Shown: positions 26,215 through 34,900 of the stretch, piece after piece
How the letters are laid out: the number at the start of each line of letters is the position of its first letter
How positions within the stretch are numbered: the first letter of the stretch is position 1
Assembly (NCBI RefSeq): GCF_000817785.2
Contig: NZ_JTCM02000015.1
Location: 29,681 to 93,680 of the forward strand
Direction of reading: 5' to 3'
Source of the DNA: Hassallia byssoidea VB512170
GTDB lineage: Bacteria; Cyanobacteriota; Cyanobacteriia; Cyanobacteriales; Nostocaceae
DNA length: 64,000 nt
Made by a program: the position numbers and the translations under genes
The notes under the pieces: model-generated
What the model saw: only the letters and a program-made list of their open reading frames with translations
Told to the model about the DNA's origin: nothing
Databases searched by the model: none

Positions 26215-26389
26215 GGCGATGTTATAGCATAACAGGGCGATGCAATAACATAACATCGCGATGCAATAACATAACACAGCGATGCAATAACATAACATCG
26301 CGATGCAATAACATAACATCGCGATGCAATAACATAACATCGCGATGCAATAACATAACATCGCGATGTTATAGCATAACAGGTCGATG
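26215..26389. repeat. 21-bp tandem repeat array
   Basis: About eight units of 21 bases run head to tail. The core is CATAACATCGCGATGCAATAA with small variants (TCGCGAT, GGGCGAT, CAGCGAT). Every complete unit contains the palindrome ATCGCGAT. The minus strand is open across it and would encode repeats of MLCYCIA, but this is a by-product of a unit length divisible by three. Confidence 0.85.
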
Positions 26390-26437
26390 TATTCTACTTA
26401 TATCGTGTCCGGTTGATTACTTATTAAACCAGAAGAA

Positions 26438-26505
26438 CCCCACCCCGCCAAAGCTACGCTTCGTCTCCCCTCCCCGCAAGCGGGGAGGGGCTGATCGGGG
26501 TGGGG
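26438..26505. repeat. Nested GC-rich palindrome
   Basis: The outer arms CCCCACCCCG (26438-26447) and CGGGGTGGGG (26496-26505) enclose an inner hairpin CCCCTCCCCGC/GCGGGGAGGGG (26467-26490). This is a dispersed repeat type seen in many cyanobacterial genomes. It is not followed by a T-tract. Confidence 0.6.
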
Positions 26506-26563
26506 TGCAATGACTGTGTGAATCATAACTAATTATGCGGACATGATATTACACAGGAATGAG

Positions 26564-26612
26564 CGCAAAACTAAAGTAGGGGACCCTTCATGAATTGCCC
26601 CTACGTAAATTA
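26564..26612. repeat. Partial copy of the 25935-26021 element
   Basis: About 48 bases starting CAAAACTAAAGTAGGGG match the interior of the MITE-like element at 25943-25991 with one or two differences, but the GGACTTACGCA ends are missing. It lies directly before the 3' end of the GMC oxidoreductase gene. Confidence 0.65.
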
Positions 26613-26625
26613 AGTTTATACGCCA

Positions 26626-28188
26626 TCAGGATGACAGCTTTGTTAACTCCAATTCTTGCTGTGAGACATAACTGGCACCTTTAATTAAATCAGCTGCCTT
26701 TTCAGCGATCGCAATTGTTGGTGCATTCGTATTTCCCGTAATAATATTTGGCATAATTGATGCATCGACAACACGCAATCCCTCAACCCCATATACTCGC
26801 AATTCCGGGTCTACAACCGCCATTGGGTCTATTCCCATCTTGCAAGTGCCGACAGGGTGGTAATCACTATCGCAAGTTTCTCGGACATAAGCTTGCAGTG
26901 CTTCATCGCTCTTATTGTCAGCACCGGGAGCGACTTCTTCACCTCGAAATTCATCAAAAGCACTTGTACCGAACAATTCACGAATTATTTTTATCCCTGC
27001 AACTAGCTTTTGCACATCAGATTCACTTTCAAGAAAGTTCATCCGAATTACAGGTGCGTCTTTAAAAGAAGCAGAACGCAGACTTACACTACCGCGACTT
27101 TGGGGATGGGTCAGACAAGCTGTACTAGCGAATCCCGAACCAGGACGAGCATAAGCAGGAGGCGCCCACAAAACCGGACCTGAGAACAACTGCAAATCTG
27201 GTACAGCATCTAAATTGCTTTCGCTATGCAAAAATAATCCAGCTTCAGCGATATTACTAGTTGCAGCAGGTTGCAAATCCTGAGTTGCTTGGTGTGCCAC
27301 AGCTACCATTATGTGGTCTTGGAGGTTTTGACCGACACCTGGTAAATCAACTACTACGGGAATGCTTAATGCTTGCAGGTGTTCTGCATTGCCAATTCCG
27401 GAGAGCATTAGTAATTTTGGTGAATCGAAAGCACCAGCACTTAAAATCACTTCCTGGTTTACTCTGACTTGGTGCAGCGTCCCTTGGTGCATGTATTCTA
27501 CCCCAACGATGCGCGTTTTCTCAAACAATAACCGAGTCACCAACGCTTCTGTTTGGGTTGTTAAATTGGGACGATTGAGAATTGGCAGCAAAAACGCAGC
27601 CGCCGTACTGTGTCGCTTACCATCTTTAATAGTTAACTGATAAATCCCCGCACCTTCTTGTTGCTCTGCGTTGAAGTCGGGGTTGTTATTATATCCGATT
27701 GCAACAGCAGCTTCGACAAATTTGTGTGAAGTCACAGCAGGGGCAATTGCATCGGTAACGCTCAACGCTCCATCGACACCGTGAACTTGACATGCTCCGC
27801 GTTGCTGGTTTTCAGATTTTTTGAAGTATGGCAACATATCTTGGTAACTCCAACCCGGATTGCCTAACTCTTGCCATTGGTCAAAATCGCGACGGTTGCC
27901 TCGGATATAAATCATGGCATTAATCGAACTGGTGCCACCCAAAACTTTCCCACGCGGACAATAGATTTTGCGGTTATTTATATACGGTTCTTCTTCTGAA
28001 AAATATGCCCAGTCAACTTCAGTACCCCATAATTTAGTCCAGTCGAGCGGGATTTGAATTTCTGGTTTATTAGCTGGGTTGCCAGCTTCGAGCAACAAGA
28101 CTGTTGTTTGAGCATCTTCGGTGAGACGATTGGCGACAACGCAACCTGCCGAGCCTGCACCAATTACAATATAATCGTATTCAGCCAT
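26626..28188 (-). CDS. GMC-family FAD oxidoreductase
   Basis: This 520-residue glucose-methanol-choline oxidoreductase oxidises an alcohol to the aldehyde with FAD. The FAD-binding dinucleotide motif is YIVIGAGSAGCVVANRL at the N-terminus. The GMC signatures are GKVLGGTSSINAMIYIRG and GAFDSPKLLMLSGIG, and the C-terminus has the active-site stretch DYHPVGTCKMG and MPNIITGNTNAP. Choline dehydrogenase-like proteins are the closest type, but substrate preference cannot be assigned. An upstream in-frame extension is rejected because AGAGGA lies just ahead of the ATG at 28188 and the FAD motif then sits at the usual distance. Confidence 0.92.
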   Translation of the reverse strand: MAEYDYIVIGAGSAGCVVANRLTEDAQTTVLLLEAGNPANKPEIQIPLDWTKLWGTEVDWAYFSEEEPYINNRKIYCPRGKVLGGTSSINAMIYIRGNRRDFDQWQELGNPGWSYQDMLPYFKKSENQQRGACQVHGVDGALSVTDAIAPAVTSHKFVEAAVAIGYNNNPDFNAEQQEGAGIYQLTIKDGKRHSTAAAFLLPILNRPNLTTQTEALVTRLLFEKTRIVGVEYMHQGTLHQVRVNQEVILSAGAFDSPKLLMLSGIGNAEHLQALSIPVVVDLPGVGQNLQDHIMVAVAHQATQDLQPAATSNIAEAGLFLHSESNLDAVPDLQLFSGPVLWAPPAYARPGSGFASTACLTHPQSRGSVSLRSASFKDAPVIRMNFLESESDVQKLVAGIKIIRELFGTSAFDEFRGEEVAPGADNKSDEALQAYVRETCDSDYHPVGTCKMGIDPMAVVDPELRVYGVEGLRVVDASIMPNIITGNTNAPTIAIAEKAADLIKGASYVSQQELELTKLSS

Positions 28189-28255
28189 GATATCCTCTTT
28201 TTGTACACTTGTTGTTAGGGAAATAAAATTGTCAGTACGATAACACTTTTCATCA

Positions 28256-28573
28256 TTATTTTTGCAATCCCAAATTATTGATGAGAAATTTCCCAATATT
28301 TACAGCGTCAACAGGTTGAGAGACACCAGAAACTTCTCCTGTATGCGTTTTCTTCACAAAATAGGCGATTAAGCGATAAATTAATTGATAAGCTACTGGT
28401 GGTGTAGAAACTTCCGCAGGCTGGATATTTGGGTCAACACGATAAGTTAGTCCACGATAAGTCAGATTATAAGCACAACCTTTATCGCGAACTGGTGCAA
28501 ATGGTCGTGTTGCTTTTTTAGCAGCTTCTGCTGAGTTGTATTCGTAGCTAAGACCGCGATAGTAAAGTTTCAT
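28256..28573 (-). CDS. DUF4278 domain protein
   Basis: This is a 105-residue protein with the DUF4278 signature MKLYYRGLSYEYN at the N-terminus and a second copy NLTYRGLTYRVD about 38 residues later. The family is small, nearly confined to cyanobacteria, and of unknown function. The C-terminal part (YQLIYRLIAYFVKKTH) is a basic amphipathic helix. The gene precedes the GMC oxidoreductase on the same strand by about 70 bases and may share its transcript. Confidence 0.82.
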   Translation of the reverse strand: MKLYYRGLSYEYNSAEAAKKATRPFAPVRDKGCAYNLTYRGLTYRVDPNIQPAEVSTPPVAYQLIYRLIAYFVKKTHTGEVSGVSQPVDAVNIGKFLINNLGLQK

Positions 28574-29056
28574 TTTTTTGCCTCGTGAATAAATTTATGA
28601 CAGAATGAGTTTCGGAAGTTTCTGAGAGGATTTCCCTTTGCTTATATACTTATTGGGGAAAGCGAAATCAAATTATGCAGTTTTCTCCAATCAAAATGTA
28701 AGCGTTGGTAAAGTATAGTGAAAAACAAGAACCCCGACTTATTAAAGAAGTCGGGGTTCTGAAGACATCAACGTTTATTTTTCTCTGTTCTATTTAGCTT
28801 ATTGGGAATACCTGAATTGAATTATGCAGTTTTTGGAAAAAAAAGAATATTTCTCAAAACCAGACAAACTCAAACAGCGTAAAATCACGTATCCTATTAT
28901 AATAAAAGGTACTTATAAACCACGCAATCAAGTTGCCAAATCTGCTTGAATTGGCTGTTTTTATATTTGCTGCTTTAAATTTCTTTAACTCAGCATTGCT
29001 GGGTCATTTTCCATGCATTAGTCTAAAGTCGAGTCATAAGCCTGAGGAGTCAAAGC
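28574..29056. promoter_or_regulatory. Divergent promoter region with a strong hairpin
   Basis: These 483 bases between divergent genes contain no convincing gene. A perfect 13-base inverted repeat, AGAACCCCGACTT (28728-28740) and AAGTCGGGGTTCT (28748-28760), sits in the middle. As it is upstream of both genes it is unlikely to be a terminator for either. The rest is AT-rich. Confidence 0.45.
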
Positions 29057-31816
29057 GTGAGGAGTCAAGAAAAACGAACAAGGAAGAACGATTTAAGCAA
29101 AAAGAGAAAATTGGTAATAGCTTTTACCTTTTACTTTTTACCTTTTAGCTTCTTTAACATCAAGCCTGCGATCGCGGCGACCCAAAGCCCTACATTAACG
29201 ATAGTGCAGAGCCAAGAAAATACTAATCAGTGGACAGGGATAACAAACCGCTTGCAACAAGCCGGGGTAAACTATTGTGTGATTTCCTTGACAAATGTCA
29301 AGAGTGCGGCAGATTGGGGCGATCGCCAAGTGTTATTTTTACCGAATGTAGATACATTAACACCCGCACAAGCGATCGCTCTCGAAGAATGGATGAGCAA
29401 AGGTGGGCGATTAATTGCCTCAGGACCTGTAGGTACTTTATCAGCACCGGGAGTGCGGCAGTTATTGCAAACACTCTTAGGGGGTTATTGGGGATTTAGC
29501 CTCAATGATGCACAACAATTGCAACCCGCAAAAAACAACTTACAAAATTGGGCAAACCAAAACGGACTTTTTGGTAAAGTGCGCGGCGGTGTTGTCGTTG
29601 CTGATAATGCAAACAGTGAAGCTGCTGCTGTTTGGAATTCTAAAGATAATCCCGCCGCCGTCGTCGCAACTGAACGATCCACCTTTTTTGGCTGGCGTTG
29701 GGGAGTAGATACAGCTTCATCTCCTGAGTTAGATACTGCTTGGTTAAAAGCCGCTGTCAACCGTCATGTGAAAGAATCAGCAAATACCTCAAATAAAGTA
29801 GAAGGCGGTTCGCCAAACTGTTCTACATCCGTCGCCCTTGCTTCCCCCACTCCTGTTCGGACGGGGGAATCTCAAATAAAACCCCAAAGGGCGGGGGAAT
29901 CTCAAATAAAACCCCAAAGGGCGGGGGAATCACGCCCCTACACGTCTTTCCCCGCACCTCTCACCGCCACTGCACCCCAATCTAGACCGATTCCTAATGT
30001 AAAACCGCCAAAGTCAGAAGAAGCGATCGATCAACTTGAACAAGCGGTACGTTTGGATGTTGTCCCGAACTCAAATGCACCGATTAGTAGTAGTGATGCG
30101 ATCGCCTTACAACAAGAATTACAAAATCTCATCGGTCGAGTTGACAGCGCCAATTTAACCGCCAACGCCATTGACAACAATCCCCAAATTGTCAAGCAGG
30201 CGCAACCTACACAAGTAGCATCCACCAGACCGGGAGCGCTAGTTTCTACCACCAACCAAGCCAGAGAAATAGCCAAAAACTTACCTCAGTTAATTGCCCA
30301 ACAAAAATACGCCGAAGCGCGTCAGCAATGGATTCAAGCAAAAGCCAATTTGTGGCAGCAGTTTCCCGTCGATCGCCAATTAGCCCAACCAGAAATTCGC
30401 GCCGTTTGGTTAGACAGAGGTACAATTGTCCGTGCTAGAAACGAACAGGGACTGGCTGAGATACTCGACCGGCTCTCAAAAGCCGGTATTAACACTATCT
30501 TTTTTGAAACCGTCAACGCCAGTTATACAATTTACCCAAGTCAAGTTGCGCCTCAGCAAAACCCCTTAACTCGTGGCTGGGACCCTTTAGCCGCAGCAGT
30601 GAAATTAGCCCATGAGCGCAACATGGAATTACACGCTTGGGTTTGGACATTTGCTGCTGGCAACCAGCGCCACAACGAAATTATCAACGCTCCTGCTAAT
30701 TACCCAGGACCAGTGCTAGCGGCTCATCCCGACTGGGCAAACTACGATAACCGCGGTAACATGATTCCCGCAGGACAAACTAAGCCATTTTTCGACCAAG
30801 CTAATCCGGAAGTGCGGCAGTATTTACTTAGGCTGTATGAAGAAATTGTTACCCGCTATGATGTAGATGGGCTGCAACTAGACTACATTCGCTATCCTTT
30901 TCAAGACCCAGCCGCCGGCAGAATTTACGGTTATGGTAAAGCTGCCAGAGCGCAATTTCAACAACTTAATGGCGTAGATCCAATTAGTATTTCTCCCTCT
31001 CAACGGGATTTGTGGCAAAAGTGGACGGAATTTCGCACCCAGCAAGTTGATAGTTTTGTCGCTCAAGCTTCACAGCAGTTGCGACAAAAGCGACCTAATT
31101 TAATTGTCTCAGTTGCCGTATTTCCCCTGCCAGAACAAGAACGCATTCAGAAAATCCAACAGCATTGGGAAGTTTGGGCAAGACAGGGAGATATAGATTT
31201 AATTGTCCCCATGACTTATGCCTTAGATACTCCTCGCTTCCAGCGACTAGCACAACCTTGGATTGCTTCCACAAAATTAGGTGCAACTTTGTTAGTGCCG
31301 GGAATTCGCTTGCTTTCTTTGCCGGTAATTGGCGCATTCGATCAAATTCAGGTAATTAGGGACTTGCCAGTTAGCGGTTACGCATTGTTTGCCGCCGAAA
31401 ATCTGACCAACGAGTTACAGAAAGTTTTTGGTAATACTCAAGGTAATATTCGCCAAGGTGAAATTATTCCTCACCGTCAACCTTTTAAAACTGCTGCCGT
31501 GCGTTACACAGCGCTGCAACGCGAATGGAAGTTTGTCTTGCAAAACGACCAATTGCGTTTACCTCAAACGACACTTTCAACTTTTAACAGCCAAACAGAA
31601 GTTTTGCAAAATGCTTTAGATCAGCTTTCTGCCGCACCTTCTACAAGTAAGTTAATAGCCGCAAGAGCAACGCTTACTCGCTTTCAGTCTCAATTCCGCA
31701 CTTGGATGCGCCAAGAAAATATTGATAATCCTTATCAAGTTAGAGCCTGGGAAAATCGCCTCGCTACTATCGAAAGGTTATTGCGATACGGTGAGCGGGT
31801 GCAGTTGAGGCGATAG
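29057..31816 (+). CDS. GHL10-type glycosidase-like secreted protein
   Basis: This is a 919-residue exported protein. The N-terminal signal (KLVIAFTFYFLPFSFFNIKP, then AIAATQ) follows a charged start. An N-terminal domain of unknown fold (about residues 45-230) and a low-complexity linker precede a family-10-like glycosyl hydrolase domain (GHL10/DUF187) from about residue 440. This begins EIRAVWLDRGTIVRARNEQG, with NTIFFETVNASYTIYPS, ELHAWVWTFAAGN and VDGLQLDYIRYPF, the TIM-barrel strands that carry the acidic catalytic residues. It probably cleaves an envelope or sheath polysaccharide. The start is GTG with GAGGAG seven bases upstream. The linker contains a 30-base DNA repeat. Confidence 0.87.
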   Translation: MRSQEKRTRKNDLSKKRKLVIAFTFYFLPFSFFNIKPAIAATQSPTLTIVQSQENTNQWTGITNRLQQAGVNYCVISLTNVKSAADWGDRQVLFLPNVDTLTPAQAIALEEWMSKGGRLIASGPVGTLSAPGVRQLLQTLLGGYWGFSLNDAQQLQPAKNNLQNWANQNGLFGKVRGGVVVADNANSEAAAVWNSKDNPAAVVATERSTFFGWRWGVDTASSPELDTAWLKAAVNRHVKESANTSNKVEGGSPNCSTSVALASPTPVRTGESQIKPQRAGESQIKPQRAGESRPYTSFPAPLTATAPQSRPIPNVKPPKSEEAIDQLEQAVRLDVVPNSNAPISSSDAIALQQELQNLIGRVDSANLTANAIDNNPQIVKQAQPTQVASTRPGALVSTTNQAREIAKNLPQLIAQQKYAEARQQWIQAKANLWQQFPVDRQLAQPEIRAVWLDRGTIVRARNEQGLAEILDRLSKAGINTIFFETVNASYTIYPSQVAPQQNPLTRGWDPLAAAVKLAHERNMELHAWVWTFAAGNQRHNEIINAPANYPGPVLAAHPDWANYDNRGNMIPAGQTKPFFDQANPEVRQYLLRLYEEIVTRYDVDGLQLDYIRYPFQDPAAGRIYGYGKAARAQFQQLNGVDPISISPSQRDLWQKWTEFRTQQVDSFVAQASQQLRQKRPNLIVSVAVFPLPEQERIQKIQQHWEVWARQGDIDLIVPMTYALDTPRFQRLAQPWIASTKLGATLLVPGIRLLSLPVIGAFDQIQVIRDLPVSGYALFAAENLTNELQKVFGNTQGNIRQGEIIPHRQPFKTAAVRYTALQREWKFVLQNDQLRLPQTTLSTFNSQTEVLQNALDQLSAAPSTSKLIAARATLTRFQSQFRTWMRQENIDNPYQVRAWENRLATIERLLRYGERVQLRR

Positions 31817-31829
31817 GAATGGGGATTTT

Positions 31830-31986
31830 AAAGAGGGGGAAAGGGTAAAGGGAAAAGGTAAAAGGCGTGGAAATAAAGAGTTATTTAAATCACTCCTGGA
31901 TATTTTTCTGACCCTTTCCCCTTTCCCCTTTCCCCTTTCCCCTTTCCCCTTTCCCCTTTCCCCTTTCCCCTTTCCCCTTTCCCCTT
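31830..31986. repeat. CCCCTTT heptamer repeat ahead of the sensor kinase
   Basis: A short GGGAAAGGG stretch (about 31835-31862) is followed by about ten uninterrupted CCCCTTT units (31913-31985). The array ends three bases before the kinase start codon, so it occupies the place of a ribosome binding site. Confidence 0.9.
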
Positions 31987-31988
31987 CT

Positions 31989-34900
31989 ATGCAAGCTTTG
32001 GCTGAATTTCTTCATCTACCATCAATAGAATCGGTAATTGATTTTTCTTTTTTGACTGTTGCACCTGCAACATCTGTAATGGATGCGATCGCGCTTTTGA
32101 GTCAGGAACAAGCTAGTGCTGTCTTGGTAATCGAAGATTCGCACACTCTTGGCTGGTTTACACCCCAAGATGTTCTGCGGCTAATTTCTCATGAAGTTGA
32201 CTTGAAAACTACTCAGATTTCTCAAGTCATGAATTCTTCCGTAATTACGCTGAAAAAATCTGATTTTCACGATATCGCTACAGCTTTGTCATTGTTGCGC
32301 CAACATCAGTTGAGTTTAATTCCAATTCTTGATGAGCAAAATGAATTATTAGGTTTATTCACATTTCAAAGCATTTGTCAAGCACTAGAAACGAAAGTAA
32401 AAAAACGAGATTCTCTAGAGTCGGCGTCGCTAGTAGAGACGAATGAGGATGTATTTCGGCAACTTGTAGAAAACATTTGCGAAGTTTTCTTTGTGCGCGA
32501 CCCGAAAGAGAATAAGATACTTTATGTTAGTCCGGCTTATGAAAAAATTTGGGGACGTAAGTGCGATCGTTTGTATGAAAATCCGCTCGACTTTACCGAA
32601 GCGATTCATCCGGAAGATCGCGATCGCATTATCAAAAGCATTGCCGCCCAAACATCCGGCAAGCCTTACGAACAAGAATACAGGATTTTGCGTCCCGACG
32701 GCGAAGTGCGTTGGATTTGGTCGCGAACTTTTCCCCTCAAAAATGAATTGGGAGAAGTTTACCGCATGACTGGCATTGCTCAAGACATTACTTTGGCAAA
32801 ACAAGCGGCTGAGTTGTTGCGAGAAAGTGAAAAACGCTTTCACACAATGGCTGATTCCGCACCAGTGCTTATCTGGATGGCAGACACAGACGGGCTGTGT
32901 ACGTTTTGCAACCAGGCTTTATTAGAATTCACTGGACGAACCCAAGAACAAGAATTAGGCAACGGTTGGACAGATAACATTCATCCCCAAGAGAAAGAGC
33001 GCTGTATAGATACTTACCTTTCAGCTTTTAATGCTCGTGAGTGCTTCCAGATGGAATATCGCCTCCGACGTGCAGATGGAGAGTATCGTTGGTTACTCGA
33101 TAAAGCCATCCCCAGATTTACACCTGATAATAACTTTGCTGGTTACATCGGTTGCTGCATAGATATTACCGAACTCAAGCAAACGAACGAAGAGTTAGAA
33201 ACACACATAGCAGAACGCACTAAAATTGTCAAACAAATGAATCGGCAACTAGTGCTAGAAATGGCAGATCGCCAGCATTTTGAAGACGAATTGCGGCGAT
33301 CGCAGCAAATGTTGCAACTAGTGCTAAACAATATCCCCCAACGTGTTTTCTGGAAAGATAGAAATTCCGTTTACTTGGGTTGTAACCAAAATTTTGCTAA
33401 TAGTGTCGGTTTTGACAATTCAGAAGATATTGTAGGTAAAACTGACTGCGATTTGCTTTGCAATCAACAAGAAGCGAGCTTTTATCGAAAGTGTGATGCG
33501 AAAGTAATGCAGACAAATACCCCTGAATATAAGATTGTCGCACCCCACACCCGAAGAGATGGTAAACAAACTTGGTTGGAGACAAATAAAGTCCCGCTTC
33601 ATAACACCGAAGGTAATGTGGTGGGTATCCTTGGCACTTTTGAAGATATTACAGTCAAAAGACAGGCAGAATTAGCATTGCGCGAAACTCAGGAGCAACT
33701 GCAAGCAATTTTAGATCATTCTCCAGCAGTTATTTATATATTAGATACCGAGAATAGATTTTTGTTGATCAACCGTCAGTATGAAAAGCTATTTAACATT
33801 ACGAATAAGGAAATCGTAGGTAAAAGCGTATATGATACTTGGTCTAAAGATGTTGCCGATGGGTTTGCGGTGAATAACCGCCAAGTACTCTTAAATAATA
33901 TTCCCGTAGAAGCGGAAGAAGTTGTTCCCCAAGAAGATGGGTTGCACACTTACTTATCAGTTAAGTTTCCTTTACTTGATGCCAATGGCGTTGCTTATGG
34001 TGTATGTGGAATTTCTACAGACATTACAGAACGCAAACGCACCGAGTCAGAATTGCGCCAAAGTGAAGAACGCTTTCGCACTTTAGTTGAAGGTGTCAGA
34101 GACTACGCAATTTTTATGCTCTCACCACAAGGACAAATTGCTAGCTGGAACTTTGGCGCCCAAAGCATTACCGGATATCAAGAAGCAGAAATTATCGGGC
34201 AGCATTTCTCTTGCTTTCAAGGACTTGAGGATACTAGCAGCATAAATGAAGAATTAGAGATAGCAGCAGCAACAGGTCGATTTGAATGTGAAGGCGATCG
34301 CATCCGCAAAGATGGTTCGCACTTCTGGGCAAATATTGTAATTACAGCATTACGAGATGAAACTGGGTTACGTGGCTTTTGCCAATTTATCCACGATATC
34401 ACTGAGCGAAAACAAGCAGAAGAAACTTTGCTACGTTTGCGAAAAGCAATCGAAAGTAGCAGCGATGCGATTGCGATAACTGACATCGACGGACAAGGAG
34501 TTTACCTCAATCCAGCGTTTATCGAATTGTTTGCTTACACAGTAGAAGAGTTAAATGCAGCCTCAGGACCATCTGCTATTTTTACAAAGAAGTCGGAATT
34601 TGAGAGAATATTTGAGACTGTGCAGCGTGGCGAGTCGTGGCGTGGTGAAGTGAGTTTGCAAACCCGTATTGGTCGCATTGTGCAAATTGATTTACGTGCC
34701 GATGCGATTAAAGATGCAGCGGGGAAAATTATCGGCACTGTTGGTATCCACACCGATATTACTGAGCGCAAGCGAGTAGAGCAAACTTTAAAACTACGCG
34801 ATCGCGCGATCGCTACCTGCAACAATGGCATTATTATTTGTGATGTCAAATTGCCAGATTCGCCGCTTATCTATGTTAATGCTGCCTTTGAGCGAACGAC

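Noticed and set aside
26110..26361. Minus-strand open frame of MLCYCIA repeats
   Set aside because: It is the translation of a 21-base tandem array; unit length divisible by three keeps the frame open by chance.
26215..26389. CRISPR array
   Set aside because: The units are contiguous without unique spacers, and no cas gene is present in the window.
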